A stretch of 64,000 nt of DNA, from the NCBI RefSeq assembly GCF_003097315.1, contig NZ_QDDL01000003.1, positions 372,001-436,000 of the forward strand. The letters run 5' to 3'. Of the stretch, positions 9,452-19,013 are shown in pieces. Within the stretch, counting starts at the first letter, position 1; each line of letters begins with the position of its first letter. A model generated the notes under the pieces. That model was not told the origin of the DNA, made no database searches, and saw only the letters and a program-made list of their open reading frames with translations. This DNA comes from Pelagibaculum spongiae (GTDB lineage: Bacteria; Pseudomonadota; Gammaproteobacteria; Enterobacterales; Pelagibaculaceae). The position numbers were made by a program, and so were the translations under genes.

Positions 9452-10438
9452 TTAATTGCTCTCGTACTCAACCTCAACTTCAACACGTCGGTTAAACTTA
9501 CGGCCTCGCTCGTTATCGTTAGCAGATGCAGGGTTATGCTCACCTTCACCGGAAATTTGAATCCGGAAAGCTGGTACACCCAACTCGATTAACAATGTTT
9601 CTGCAGCTTCTGCCCGGCGAACTGACAAGTCCAAGTTGTATTGCTCGCTACCGGTATCATCGGCATGACCAATCACTGTCAGGAAGTAATCACTTCTACC
9701 TTGCAACTTGTCAGCTAGTCGATTGAGGTTTTCCACTGTTTTATCTGCCAATGCTGCCGAGTCAATTTCAAACAACACCGGTGACATCCAAGGTAACGGC
9801 TCGACAAAGGTTTGCAATGAAACTGCTTTCAATTCACAACCTTTTTTATCAACCCTGACACCTCTTTCGGTATTTGGGCATTGGTCTTGCAAATCTTTCA
9901 CACCATCGTTGTCGCTATCTCTCGGACAGCCACGACTATTAACTGGTGTACCACGTTTGGTCAGAGGGCAATCATCTCGATAATCCGGCACTCGATCCTG
10001 ATCACTATCTAATGGACAACCTCGACTACTGACCTTGGCAATAGAAATCGTACCTCGGCAATCATCTCGGTAATCTGGCACACCATCACTATCGGTATCC
10101 AACGCACAACCTGAATCATCGACCTTAGCTATTTGCGGGGTTTCTGGACAAACATCTTTATCGTCAAAAACACCATCTAGGTCGGTATCCAGTTCTGATA
10201 ACTTAGGCTCGGGTCTGTAAGTAGCAACGGCACACAACAGCCCTGTAAGTGCAGCACCTTTGGCTGCTCCTGAGCCAACGCCTTCGCCATCATTATCTAT
10301 AGCTTGATATGCTCCGCCAGCAACAGCACCCGCAATTAGACAGTTTCTATATTGGGGAGATATTTCAGGAATAATCGAGCAACCACTAACCATAGTTACC
10401 AAGAATGCAGCAACAACTAATTTAATAAATTTTGCCAT
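9452..10438 (-). CDS. OmpA-family lipoprotein with TSP3 calcium-binding repeats
   Basis: 328 residues. The signal peptide ends in a lipobox (TMVSGC, Cys at residue 20), so this should be an outer-membrane lipoprotein. Residues 35-75 are Gly/Ala-rich (glycine-zipper-like). From about 80 to 205 there are four TSP3-type repeats (DTDLDGVFDDKDVCP and similar) with paired cysteines. The C-terminal OmpA domain (about 210-328) contains FEIDSAAL, the peptidoglycan-binding YNLDLSVRRAEA helix and GRKFNRRVEV. Proteins of this design anchor the outer membrane to the cell wall. The gene is monocistronic with a terminator behind it. It shares the TSP3 motif with the partial protein at the window start but has no homology outside it. 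Confidence 0.9.
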   Translation of the reverse strand: MAKFIKLVVAAFLVTMVSGCSIIPEISPQYRNCLIAGAVAGGAYQAIDNDGEGVGSGAAKGAALTGLLCAVATYRPEPKLSELDTDLDGVFDDKDVCPETPQIAKVDDSGCALDTDSDGVPDYRDDCRGTISIAKVSSRGCPLDSDQDRVPDYRDDCPLTKRGTPVNSRGCPRDSDNDGVKDLQDQCPNTERGVRVDKKGCELKAVSLQTFVEPLPWMSPVLFEIDSAALADKTVENLNRLADKLQGRSDYFLTVIGHADDTGSEQYNLDLSVRRAEAAETLLIELGVPAFRIQISGEGEHNPASANDNERGRKFNRRVEVEVEYESN

Positions 10439-10631
10439 TGAAAAAACACTTCAATATGAGCAGCACATTGGCAGTATCCTTTGCTGGCTACTTGGAGGGA
10501 GAAATAAGTGGAATCCTTGCCAGCTATGGCGTATTCAAGTCATTATTATTTAGCAGTTGATTGGCGCTCTTGCGAACTTTGTCATGCTATCTATAAATCT
10601 ATTATTAACCAGATTTTTTTAAGGATACCGT

Positions 10632-11441
10632 ATGCCTATTGAGTTCTTTGATAGCCATAACCATTTAGACTTTATTTGCTTCAATAAAGAAAGAAGACAA
10701 CTGGTGGACAATTGCTACGCCAGAGGTATTCTCTTCCAATTGATTAGTGGTGTTAAACCAGCAAGTTGGGTAAACCAGTTAAATATAGCGCGCAATTATC
10801 AGCTATACGCCGCGCTAGGCTTTCATCCCTACTTCCTCGATCAGGCTAATGAAAATGATTGGTTAATTTTGCAGCAATTAATTACCAATGATCACAAACT
10901 GCCCAGACAGACCATTATTGCAATTGGCGAATGCGGTTTGGATTTTTGGGATAAACAAACAGATCGTCATAAACAAATCTTGTTTTTTCAACGGCAAATT
11001 GATTTAGCTAAAAGTAACCAAATGCCACTTATTCTGCACTGTCGAAAAGCTTGGGATGAAATAACCAGTCAACTGGTAAAAAAAGATTTTCACCACGGTG
11101 GAATTGCCCATGCATTTGCTGGCAGTTTGCAGCAGGCACATAAACTACTCGACTTAGGTTTTAAACTGGGGTTTGGTGGTGCAGTGACTCACCCGAGAGC
11201 CAATCGCCTTAGAACTCTACTAAAGCAATTGCCGGATCATGCCATTGTGCTTGAAACCGATGCGCCTGATATGCGGCCTGCATTTATAAATAATCTCGAT
11301 ACAACGCCCAACAACAGCCCACTTTATTTGCCTGAAATTGCCGCAGTGATCGCCGCAATCCGCCAACAACCTTTAGCGGAACTGGCTGAAAACTGCCTGC
11401 AAAACACCCAGTCTGCACTGAAACTTCAGCTACCAAGTTAA
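10632..11441 (+). CDS. TatD-family metal-dependent DNase/hydrolase (YjjV-like)
   Basis: 269 residues. The metal-binding motifs are in the usual order: DSHNHLD near the N-terminus, GFHPYFL (about residue 62), IGECGLDFW, LHCRKAWDE and LETDAPDM near the C-terminus. TatD proteins are TIM-barrel amidohydrolase-fold enzymes with 3'-5' exonuclease or tRNA/DNA-processing activity in the cytoplasm. The set is complete and the length is typical. The start ATG has AAGGA eight bases upstream. The next gene, trhP, lies 120 bp downstream on the same strand. Confidence 0.88.
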   Translation: MPIEFFDSHNHLDFICFNKERRQLVDNCYARGILFQLISGVKPASWVNQLNIARNYQLYAALGFHPYFLDQANENDWLILQQLITNDHKLPRQTIIAIGECGLDFWDKQTDRHKQILFFQRQIDLAKSNQMPLILHCRKAWDEITSQLVKKDFHHGGIAHAFAGSLQQAHKLLDLGFKLGFGGAVTHPRANRLRTLLKQLPDHAIVLETDAPDMRPAFINNLDTTPNNSPLYLPEIAAVIAAIRQQPLAELAENCLQNTQSALKLQLPS

Positions 11442-11561
11442 TTATCTTTTGGCTGCCAACCGTACATTCTCTCTGGTATGATCCGCCGCCTAAATTGACC
11501 GCAAACATTTTGCTGTCAAAAATATCAGGAATACTGACCTGCAATCAGCTTGAGAATTGAG

Positions 11562-12926
11562 ATGTTTAAACCAGAATTACTTTCCCCTGCTGGTACTTTG
11601 CGCAACATGCGCTACGCCTATGCCTACGGTGCTGACGCTGTTTATGCTGGCCAACCACGTTACAGCCTGCGCGTTCGTAACAACGATTTCGGTCTTGAAA
11701 ATATTGGTAAAGGTATTGAATTTGCCCATGCTCGTGGCAAAAAATTCTATATCGCCAGTAATATTGCACCGCATAACAGCAAGCTAAAAACTTATCTTAA
11801 AGATATCGGGGAAGTAATCGCCCTTAAGCCAGATGCCCTCATCATGTCTGACCCAGGCCTAATCATGAAGGTTCGGGAAACTTGGCCTGACATGGAAATT
11901 CACCTGTCAGTTCAAGCTAACGTAGTTAACTGGTGGTCGGTGAAATTCTGGTATTCGGTCGGTGTGCGGCGCGTGATTGTTTCTCGCGAGCTATCAATCG
12001 AAGAAATCGCCGAGATTCGTGAGCACTGCCCAGAAATGGAACTGGAAGTATTTGTTCACGGCGCGCTATGTATTGCTTATTCGGGCCGTTGTTTGCTGTC
12101 TGGCTACATTAATAAGCGCGATCCAAACCAGGGCTCTTGTACCAACTCTTGCCGCTGGAATTACAAATCGCACGAAGCCAAAGAAACCGATACCGGTGAT
12201 GTGGTTCGGCTTCAGGAACCACAAATTGTTGTGCCTGATCCGCAAATCATTGCTCCGCCACCCACTTTGGGCGAAGGCAGCACTACCGATAAAATGTTCT
12301 TGCTAGAAGAAGAAAATCGCCCCGGCGAATATATGGCTGCTTTTGAAGATGAGCATGGTACCTACATCATGAACTCAAAAGATTTACGCGCCATTCAGCA
12401 CGTTGAAAAATTAACCGAGCTAGGCGTGCATTCGATGAAAATCGAAGGCCGTACTAAATCTCATTATTATGTAGCTAGAACCGCACAGCTATACCGCGAA
12501 GCAATCGATCGCGCAGCTTCTGGCCAAGCTTTTGATATGTCATTAATGGATGGCTTAGAAAAACTAGCCAGCCGCGGTTATACCGAAGGCTTCTTGCGTC
12601 GTCACGTCCACGATGAATACCAAAACTATGAACAAGGCAACTCAACTAGCACTAAGCAGCAATTTGTTGGTGAAATTACCGAAGTTCACCCAACCAATGG
12701 CCGCATTCACATTGAAGTGAAAAATCGTTTTGCTTGTGGTGATCAGCTTGAATTAATGACCCCCCAAGGCAATATGAGCTTCAAGCTAGAAAACATGTGG
12801 GATGTTAAAGGTAAAGACAAACCGGTTGCTCCAGGCTCTGGCCATGAAGTGGTCATCGAAATTGACCCAGCCTTCCTGCAGGGCAAAGAATTAGAATATG
12901 GCCTGCTAATGCGTGAACTTGGTTAA
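11562..12926 (+). CDS. trhP: tRNA U34 hydroxylation protein TrhP (U32 peptidase family, YegQ)
   Basis: 454 residues. The family is annotated as U32 peptidase, but YegQ/TrhP is known to be needed for prephenate-dependent 5-hydroxyuridine formation at tRNA position 34. The N-terminus (MFKPELLSPAGTLRNMRYA) and the YGADAVYAGQPRYSLRVRN motif are characteristic. Cysteines around CIAYSGRCLLSGY and GSCTNSCRW match the 4Fe-4S ligands of the family, and KIEGRTKS follows. I chose the ATG at 11562 rather than the in-frame TTG at 11550 because family members begin MFKPELLSPAG. A terminator follows at 12976. Confidence 0.9.
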   Translation: MFKPELLSPAGTLRNMRYAYAYGADAVYAGQPRYSLRVRNNDFGLENIGKGIEFAHARGKKFYIASNIAPHNSKLKTYLKDIGEVIALKPDALIMSDPGLIMKVRETWPDMEIHLSVQANVVNWWSVKFWYSVGVRRVIVSRELSIEEIAEIREHCPEMELEVFVHGALCIAYSGRCLLSGYINKRDPNQGSCTNSCRWNYKSHEAKETDTGDVVRLQEPQIVVPDPQIIAPPPTLGEGSTTDKMFLLEEENRPGEYMAAFEDEHGTYIMNSKDLRAIQHVEKLTELGVHSMKIEGRTKSHYYVARTAQLYREAIDRAASGQAFDMSLMDGLEKLASRGYTEGFLRRHVHDEYQNYEQGNSTSTKQQFVGEITEVHPTNGRIHIEVKNRFACGDQLELMTPQGNMSFKLENMWDVKGKDKPVAPGSGHEVVIEIDPAFLQGKELEYGLLMRELG

Positions 12927-12975
12927 GCTAACACGGCTTTATCGCCTTGGTCGTTAACAGCAGCGCAGATTGATT

Positions 12976-13014
12976 AAAAATGCCGCACAGTGAATACACT
13001 GCGCGGCATTTTTT
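12976..13014 (+). terminator. Terminator of trhP
   Basis: Long hairpin AAAAATGCCGC-AC-AGTG / CACT-GC-GCGGCATTTTT with a T-run, 50 bases after the trhP stop. Confidence 0.85.
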
Positions 13015-13051
13015 GTGGCGCATTCAAAAAAATATTTAACCAATTATTGCT

Positions 13052-13159
13052 GTGAGTATTGTCCATGCATTGGCTGGCAGTGTTGGTGTTGTTTTAACTA
13101 TCCCCTTTACCGCTTGGTTAGCTAACTGGATTTTTTCAGAAGCACCTCAAGGCACTTAA
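13052..13159 (+). pseudogene. Short membrane-protein remnant, YibE/F-like C-terminus
   Basis: An open frame of 35 codons (possible GTG start, immediately preceded by a stop codon) encodes a hydrophobic segment, HALAGSVGVVLTIPFTAWLA. This resembles the last transmembrane part of YibE/F-family proteins. It is followed by its own terminator-like hairpin (13172-13196). It is probably the 3' remnant of a lost gene; a small membrane protein is the alternative. The match is from memory of the family and is weak. Confidence 0.35.
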
Positions 13160-13171
13160 CATCGCTATCAT

Positions 13172-13200
13172 AGAGCTTTGAGTCATTCAAAGCTCTTTTT
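13172..13200 (+). terminator. Terminator after the YibE/F-like remnant
   Basis: Stem AGAGCTTTGA / TTCAAAGCTCT followed by TTTTT. It supports the idea that a gene once ended here. Confidence 0.7.
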
Positions 13201-13290
13201 GATCAACTCGACAACCACGCAAACATTCTTAAATCTTCGCCTGTAATCCACATTGAGAATTGCTATAAAAATTACTCTATTTTACAAAAA

Positions 13291-14700
13291 CTACGGCCAC
13301 TCTGCATTTTGCCTATCTTTTAAATCAAGTCTTTTCCAACTATTAGAATACTTATTGGCAAGGCCAATATTTGAAACAAATCGATAAGGACCGCTAGGTG
13401 TCATTCTGATAGACAACATTGGCTGATCAGCACACTCTGCATAAATTCCATCATAATCAATATAAAAATCAAAATAGCTAGTCTGCACAAGCGCATGTTC
13501 AAAAGGGAGCGAGCTTAACGAAACAATGAATTTTAAATCATCAGATGAAGTACGATAAGCTTCATTCCGAACAAAAGAATCTCTAAGCTTTTTATGCTTA
13601 AACTCTCGATAATTAATCAATATTTTGGAAATATTATGTTCAGATCGATTATCTAGGTATACCTTACTGTTCTCCAAAACTGTTCTGATTGTCGGATTAA
13701 ATTTTGTTTTAACATAGGCCAAAGATTTATTAGTATTCGCAAGGCATAAACTGGCAGAAGGCAGCTTGTCGATTTTGAAAAAGCCCAAATATGGCGATTG
13801 GTAAGATAAAAAATCGAAATCATAACATCTTATATTAGGCATACCATTACTTTCTAGGACTTCTGAGAACTCAACATCTTTCGACTTATCTTGACTAAAC
13901 AGCGGTGATCCTGGCTTGGCAGGAAATGCCGAAGGATCGATTGGAAAAATGGATTGCACCCAGTTTGCATCGAGATAAAAACCGCCATATTTATATAAAA
14001 CAATCATTCTTAGCAGGTTAGATGCTATCGCAAACTCTCTGAATTTAATTAGCAGCCTAGAATAATCAATTAATTCATTAATCAACTTAAAATCTGAATG
14101 ACTTCTATCGACTACATATAAACTGCAAACATCTCTCAAATTAAAGCGCGCAAGCGTCCCAATACTTTTCTGATGTAACATGGCAGAATTATCGGTCCAA
14201 AGATAAAATACTGGCTGCGAGAAACTCATATTTTTAGCAACTGTTAAATTTGCTGCAGCCATAAAAACCAGCTGATCTTCCGAGGCCTTTCCGCCGACCC
14301 AAATACGATGAACACACTGATCAGAAGGTAAGGCAACTATACTTGGCGTTATCGGATTTTGTTTTACCAAAATAGTTATTAGCTCACAATAAACGCGTCG
14401 GGCAGTTATTACTAAATGGGTTAATCTTTCATCTTCTGGACTTGTTGTTAAAACAACATTACAAAACTGTGAAAATGGAATTTTATTTTTAATATCAATA
14501 TTCAAAGCACTACATACAAACCAAGTGACCATATTGATTTTCAATTGGTAATCTTCTTTGTATACTGAATTCAACGCTATATATAGGTATTCTTTCAATT
14601 TCTCAAGGATTTCTATCGGAGCTGAACAATGTACTCTTTGTAGTTCTATTGCCTGCGATTGCATTAACTGCAAAGTAGTATCGATTGTTTCTTTTATCAT
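13291..14700 (-). CDS. GT44-like (TcdA/TcdB-type) glycosyltransferase, putative effector, paralogue 1
   Basis: 469 residues, no signal peptide. It has the layout of Gly_transf_sug / TcdA-TcdB catalytic domains: VHRIWVGG (130-137), a YLWTD strand (166-170) and the nucleotide-sugar/metal region ASNLLRMIVLYKYGG followed by FYLDANW (D244). Clostridial glucosylating toxins and bacterial Arg-GlcNAc transferases have D-x-D here; this protein has D-A-N. The family transfers a sugar from a UDP-sugar, often to host small GTPases or death-domain proteins, so a host-directed effector is plausible but inferred. About 180 bp separates it from the next paralogue; a GAGG ribosome site precedes the ATG. It ends in WKRLDLKDRQNAEWP, a C-terminus shared with the other two copies. 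Confidence 0.7.
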   Translation of the reverse strand: MIKETIDTTLQLMQSQAIELQRVHCSAPIEILEKLKEYLYIALNSVYKEDYQLKINMVTWFVCSALNIDIKNKIPFSQFCNVVLTTSPEDERLTHLVITARRVYCELITILVKQNPITPSIVALPSDQCVHRIWVGGKASEDQLVFMAAANLTVAKNMSFSQPVFYLWTDNSAMLHQKSIGTLARFNLRDVCSLYVVDRSHSDFKLINELIDYSRLLIKFREFAIASNLLRMIVLYKYGGFYLDANWVQSIFPIDPSAFPAKPGSPLFSQDKSKDVEFSEVLESNGMPNIRCYDFDFLSYQSPYLGFFKIDKLPSASLCLANTNKSLAYVKTKFNPTIRTVLENSKVYLDNRSEHNISKILINYREFKHKKLRDSFVRNEAYRTSSDDLKFIVSLSSLPFEHALVQTSYFDFYIDYDGIYAECADQPMLSIRMTPSGPYRFVSNIGLANKYSNSWKRLDLKDRQNAEWP

Positions 14701-14880
14701 TGAACCTCAACCTTTTTTTATTTCTTAACCTGACATTCTTTTAGTCATCTCAAACACACAAAATATCAGGTTCATTCACGCATCTTGCAAAGTTCGATGC
14801 CAAGCTATTCACAGAATAGATCAATCACTTTGGCCTTGTGCAAATTACCGCAACAATTATTTTATCTTAAAAAAATATGT

Positions 14881-16317
14881 TTATAGCCACTCTGCATGGA
14901 TCCTGCTTTTCAGGTCTGCTTTTTTCCAGCTAGCAGAGCGCTTCTTGGATAAACCATAAATACTATGAAATTCATATAATGGATGGTTTTGATAAACCAT
15001 ACTGAATGATGGGTTGCAATCAAGCGCAAGAAACAAATACCTTGTATCGTGCAATTGAAAACTGCAGTAGCCCTCTGTAACTAGCGAATAATCAAAAGCC
15101 ACACGACTAATCCAACCGATAAAAGCTAAATCACCGTCTTTTTCAACATATTGTTGTCCAGAATAAAACACATCATGGAGCACTACATGCTTTGTGTGTC
15201 TATAGCGCCTCAAGGCTTCTCCTATTGCTCCTTTGTAGCGATTGCGAATAATATGTAGACTGCGTTTCAGAATAACTTCAATCAAAGGATGCTTTTTTAC
15301 AGGGACGTGCACCATTGTTTTGTTAATCGCCTCTTTCGCCACATAAAATTCGTCGTTTTCCGTTTTAATAAGAGCATCAAACCCTACTCCTCCCATAGCA
15401 TAGGACAAGTTTATTTCATAAGATGCTATGCAGTTATTTTCAGTGGTAATGCTTGAAAATGGAAAATCTTTTTTATTAAATTCAACCTGATCTTGCTCAT
15501 ATTTATTTTCAATGGATCTTTGCCAAGTTGCATCTAAATATATTCCACCATACAAATACAGTATGACAAATCTTAATAAATTCGAAGCATTGGCAAACTC
15601 TCTAAAATGACATAACACTCTTGCGTAAGTTACAACCTCATTAATCATATCAAAATTCGGGTCACACTTATTTTTTATGTACAACTGATTTATATCACAC
15701 ACCTTGAATCTTTTTAAAACTCCTACATCTTGCTGCTGCAGCATTGCATGATTATCCGTCCACAAATAAAAAATTGCAGGTTGGTAACCAATTTTTTTAG
15801 AAAAGTATTCATTGGCAGCTGCTATTGAAGTTAGACGATCTACTCCCGCTTTATCTCCAACCCAAATGCGATGAATCGCAACAACCGATTCAGACAACTG
15901 ATTTTGCGGCGAAATATTTTTTTCTTTCGATCCAGTTGCAGCCAAGCAGAAAACCAATTGATGGTATAAAGGAAGTGCGATATCAATTAAAATAATATCT
16001 TCATCTGTAAGAGAATCTAGGCCTGCCCCAGAACACTCTATTTCTTTTCTAGACCGATAGCTTAAAAGTTTCTGCAGAAAAATTTCGATTTTACAAGATT
16101 GAACCTCTTCTTCTATTAAGAACGTCATGTAGAAATTTATTATTCTCAGCTTTTCATAACAGGTTCCATACACAGAGCCAGAGAGCTTATGTAATTCAAT
16201 CTCTTGAGCAGCATTTAAAAAATTTGGATATAGCTCTTCATTGCTATTTTTACTCTGGAGATCATAAGTGCACTGCACCAACTTAATAAAAGTTGAGTTT
16301 ATTATTTCTTTTAGCAT
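14881..16317 (-). CDS. GT44-like (TcdA/TcdB-type) glycosyltransferase, putative effector, paralogue 2
   Basis: 478 residues, the most divergent of the three tandem copies. The core is conserved: IHRIWVG (148-154), FYLWTDNHAMLQQ (183-195), and FANASNLLRFVILYLYGG followed by IYLDATW (D262), where the second Asp of DXD is replaced by Thr. The N-terminal ~140 residues are helical-looking and share little with paralogues 1 and 3. The C-terminus keeps the SWKKADLKSRIHAEW signature. It lacks a signal peptide, so export would need a specialised secretion system. None is visible in this window. Confidence 0.68.
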   Translation of the reverse strand: MLKEIINSTFIKLVQCTYDLQSKNSNEELYPNFLNAAQEIELHKLSGSVYGTCYEKLRIINFYMTFLIEEEVQSCKIEIFLQKLLSYRSRKEIECSGAGLDSLTDEDIILIDIALPLYHQLVFCLAATGSKEKNISPQNQLSESVVAIHRIWVGDKAGVDRLTSIAAANEYFSKKIGYQPAIFYLWTDNHAMLQQQDVGVLKRFKVCDINQLYIKNKCDPNFDMINEVVTYARVLCHFREFANASNLLRFVILYLYGGIYLDATWQRSIENKYEQDQVEFNKKDFPFSSITTENNCIASYEINLSYAMGGVGFDALIKTENDEFYVAKEAINKTMVHVPVKKHPLIEVILKRSLHIIRNRYKGAIGEALRRYRHTKHVVLHDVFYSGQQYVEKDGDLAFIGWISRVAFDYSLVTEGYCSFQLHDTRYLFLALDCNPSFSMVYQNHPLYEFHSIYGLSKKRSASWKKADLKSRIHAEWL

Positions 16318-16491
16318 TTATCATCTCTTAATTTAGTTAGAACCTGAGCTCTAAACAAGTTCGATTCTTTTTACTTAAAAATCTGCAAAACACTACCACC
16401 CACTGCTAATTTCTCCTACCCATTCGAGTTTTTTAATTTAAAACCATTTAACTTCATACAAATAAATAGATACAAGAAAACCAAAAAAAAA

Positions 16492-17901
16492 CTACGGCCA
16501 CTCTGCATTTTGCCTATCTTTTAAATCAAGGCTCTTCCAACTTCTAGAGAATTTCTTAACTAGACCTATATTAGAAATAAATTGATATTGAGTATTTGGC
16601 GATTCCTTGATCGATAACATCGGCTGCCCAGCACCTTCAGCATGAACTGCGTAATTATAAATATAAAAATCGAAACAACCATTTTGCGCGAGTGCACTTT
16701 CAAAAGGAAGCGCACTTAAAGATACAATGAATTCTAAATCATCTTCTGATTGGTTGTAGCCTGCACCTCGAATAAAAGAATTCCTAAGATGTTTATGCTT
16801 AAATTCTCGATATTTAACTAATATCCAAGAAATTTCATGCCTAGATCGATTGTCTAGATAAATTTTGCTGTTTTGTAAAACGGACTTAACTACTGGGTTA
16901 AACCTTCCATTAACATACACTAAAGTTTTATTGCTGGCAGCACGAAACCCACCAGAAGAAGGGTTTTTAGATAAATTTAAAAAATCAAAATACGGTGTCT
17001 GGTAAGATAAATAATCGAAAGCATAGTGTCGCTCATAAGACTCACCATTACTTGTTAAGGCCGCTGCAAATTCGGCTTTACCTAACTCGGCCTTACTTAA
17101 CAATGAGCCCTCCGGCTCGGTAGAAGACGCAAATGGTTCTATTGGAAAAATAGATTGCACCCAAGTAGCATCTAGATAAAAACCACCATATTGATATAGA
17201 ACGATCATCCTCAACAGATTAGATGCTATTGCAAACTCTCTGAATTTAATCAGCAACCTAGAATAATCAACCAATTCATTCATTAACTTAAAATCTGGAT
17301 GGGTTCTATCGGTTATATATAATTGGCAAATATCTACCAGATTAAAGTGCACAAACTTCCCTGTGTTTTTCTGATGCAGCATGGCTGAATTATCGGTCCA
17401 GAGATGAAACACCGGCTGTGAAAAGCCCATTTTTTTAGCGACTATCAAATTTGCTGCAGCCATAGAAACTAGCTGGTCTTCTGAAATTTTTCCGCCAACC
17501 CAGATACGATGAACGCACTGATCGGAAGGTAAAACAATTCTGCTTGACGCTATCGGATTTTGTTCTACTAAATAAAACATTAGTTTAGAATAAACAGTTT
17601 TAGCGGTATTTATTAAACCAATTAGCCTGTCATCTTCTAGGTTCGCGATTAAAACAATATTAACAAACTGTAGCAACGGAATTTTTTTAGTACTATCGAT
17701 ATTCAACGAGCAGCACACAAACCAAGTTATTAATTTAAATTTTACTCGATAATCTCCCTCTAATTCCATTCCCAACATTATTTCAGCATTCTTTTTGAAT
17801 TCCTGAAGAATTTCTGGCGAAGTTGAATGGTAAACTCTCAGCAATTTGGTTGTTTGCGTCAACATTGACTGCAAAGCAATATCAATTGTTTCTTTTATCA
17901 C
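16492..17901 (-). CDS. GT44-like (TcdA/TcdB-type) glycosyltransferase, putative effector, paralogue 3
   Basis: 469 residues, same length as paralogue 1 and colinear with it throughout, including MIKETID at the N-terminus and SDQCVHRIWVGGK (127-139). The active-site region is ASNLLRMIVLYQYGG followed by FYLDATW (D244, Thr at 246 in place of Asp). The start codon is GTG at 17901, preceded by AAAG. The C-terminus WKSLDLKDRQNAEWP is almost identical to paralogue 1 although the central 250-330 region has diverged. That pattern suggests duplication followed by diversification of the substrate-facing part (inference). Confidence 0.7.
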   Translation of the reverse strand: MIKETIDIALQSMLTQTTKLLRVYHSTSPEILQEFKKNAEIMLGMELEGDYRVKFKLITWFVCCSLNIDSTKKIPLLQFVNIVLIANLEDDRLIGLINTAKTVYSKLMFYLVEQNPIASSRIVLPSDQCVHRIWVGGKISEDQLVSMAAANLIVAKKMGFSQPVFHLWTDNSAMLHQKNTGKFVHFNLVDICQLYITDRTHPDFKLMNELVDYSRLLIKFREFAIASNLLRMIVLYQYGGFYLDATWVQSIFPIEPFASSTEPEGSLLSKAELGKAEFAAALTSNGESYERHYAFDYLSYQTPYFDFLNLSKNPSSGGFRAASNKTLVYVNGRFNPVVKSVLQNSKIYLDNRSRHEISWILVKYREFKHKHLRNSFIRGAGYNQSEDDLEFIVSLSALPFESALAQNGCFDFYIYNYAVHAEGAGQPMLSIKESPNTQYQFISNIGLVKKFSRSWKSLDLKDRQNAEWP

Positions 17902-17992
17902 TGAACTTTAACCTATTGTTTTTATTTTTTAAAGTGGCACCTTACTCCGACGACACCATTCATTACAGATCTCATTATTTAATTATTTTCTG

Positions 17993-18730
17993 TCAGATTT
18001 CTTTGTCGGATCCATTTTCTCCGGGTAGATGCCAAAGCAGCGCCCATATTAGTTCTTTAAAAATACATCTCCCTTCCGCAAGAACTTCATTCCAGTCCAT
18101 CTTCCAGCAAGCCTGTAAATCGACACCATACACCTGAGCATCTTTAAAGTGGTGCGGCAACGAGCCCACGTTACCTCCTGGAGATAACGTTTTCCAACCA
18201 CTGCTCTCTTTATGTTTCATTATCATAGAAGCAAAAGCAGCATAATTTCTAACCGGTGCCACCAAGTCACACCACGGGTCAATAACCACCGCATTTTTAT
18301 TTGTTTTATTCGCCTTTAAATTTGACCATGGTTCACTAAACATCGTCTTGCTATATTCAGAGCCTGTCATTACTGCATAATGTCGCCCAAAACTCCAAGT
18401 AAAAATAAGAAGGTAAGCTTTTCCCTTTAACTGATCTTTTAATAATGAATACAATAAAATTGACATACTTCGACAATCCCATGCATTCTCAATCATGATC
18501 AATTTCGAAACAATATTGAACCCTTCCTTTGTAAATATTGGGGATCTCCCCCCTTTAATACTCTGCTCACGAATCAGGATCTCAGACCCTATTCGTTTTT
18601 TTTCTTCTAACAGCTTATTGCTTTCACTTGTATGGAATAAATTAAATACCCGGTGCGGTGATGCAATACTTCTAACTTGCTTTAACAAGGCCACTTCTTC
18701 TTTGTAAAATACCAGATCATTCGAATCCAT
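17993..18730 (-). CDS. Uncharacterised protein with possible Cys-His-Asp catalytic triad
   Basis: 245 residues, no signal peptide or membrane segment. I do not recognise the family with certainty. Visible features are ENAWDCRSMSILLYSLL (C86 at the start of a helix), FGRHYAVMTG (H117 in a strand) and AVVIDPWCD (D151). This Cys-His-Asp order and context resemble papain/transglutaminase-fold enzymes: Cys at a helix N-terminus, His-hydrophobic strand, then a DP-containing strand. It sits 91 bp upstream of the three GT44-like genes in the same orientation with its own GAGGGA ribosome site, and may be the first gene of that effector-like cluster. It could instead be an immunity or accessory protein. 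Confidence 0.5.
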   Translation of the reverse strand: MDSNDLVFYKEEVALLKQVRSIASPHRVFNLFHTSESNKLLEEKKRIGSEILIREQSIKGGRSPIFTKEGFNIVSKLIMIENAWDCRSMSILLYSLLKDQLKGKAYLLIFTWSFGRHYAVMTGSEYSKTMFSEPWSNLKANKTNKNAVVIDPWCDLVAPVRNYAAFASMIMKHKESSGWKTLSPGGNVGSLPHHFKDAQVYGVDLQACWKMDWNEVLAEGRCIFKELIWALLWHLPGENGSDKEI

Positions 18731-19013
18731 TTATTCCCTCAGAACTTAACTTTAACCTTCTTGGTTTAGCATAAGCATCTGTCCTCTGCTAGCCCTAAGA
18801 GTTCTTCACTGGCTGAATATGCGATGTCATAACAATACGCAGCAATCATACTGCTCAGAGGCTTTTTGCGTACCCGCGTAACACCTTAAGAACAACAACC
18901 GACAAACAGTCACCCAACTGAAAGAAAAGCCAGTTAGAATCTGTCAGCTAAAAGGCACAGCAGCCGATTGAGCTGCAACTGCCGCATAAGAATAAGCCCG
19001 GAGAATAATAACA

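Noticed and set aside
18731..19013. Pho box upstream of phoD
   Set aside because: I looked for two CTGTCAT-like half-sites in phase and found only isolated partial matches (GATGTCAT, CTGTCAG).
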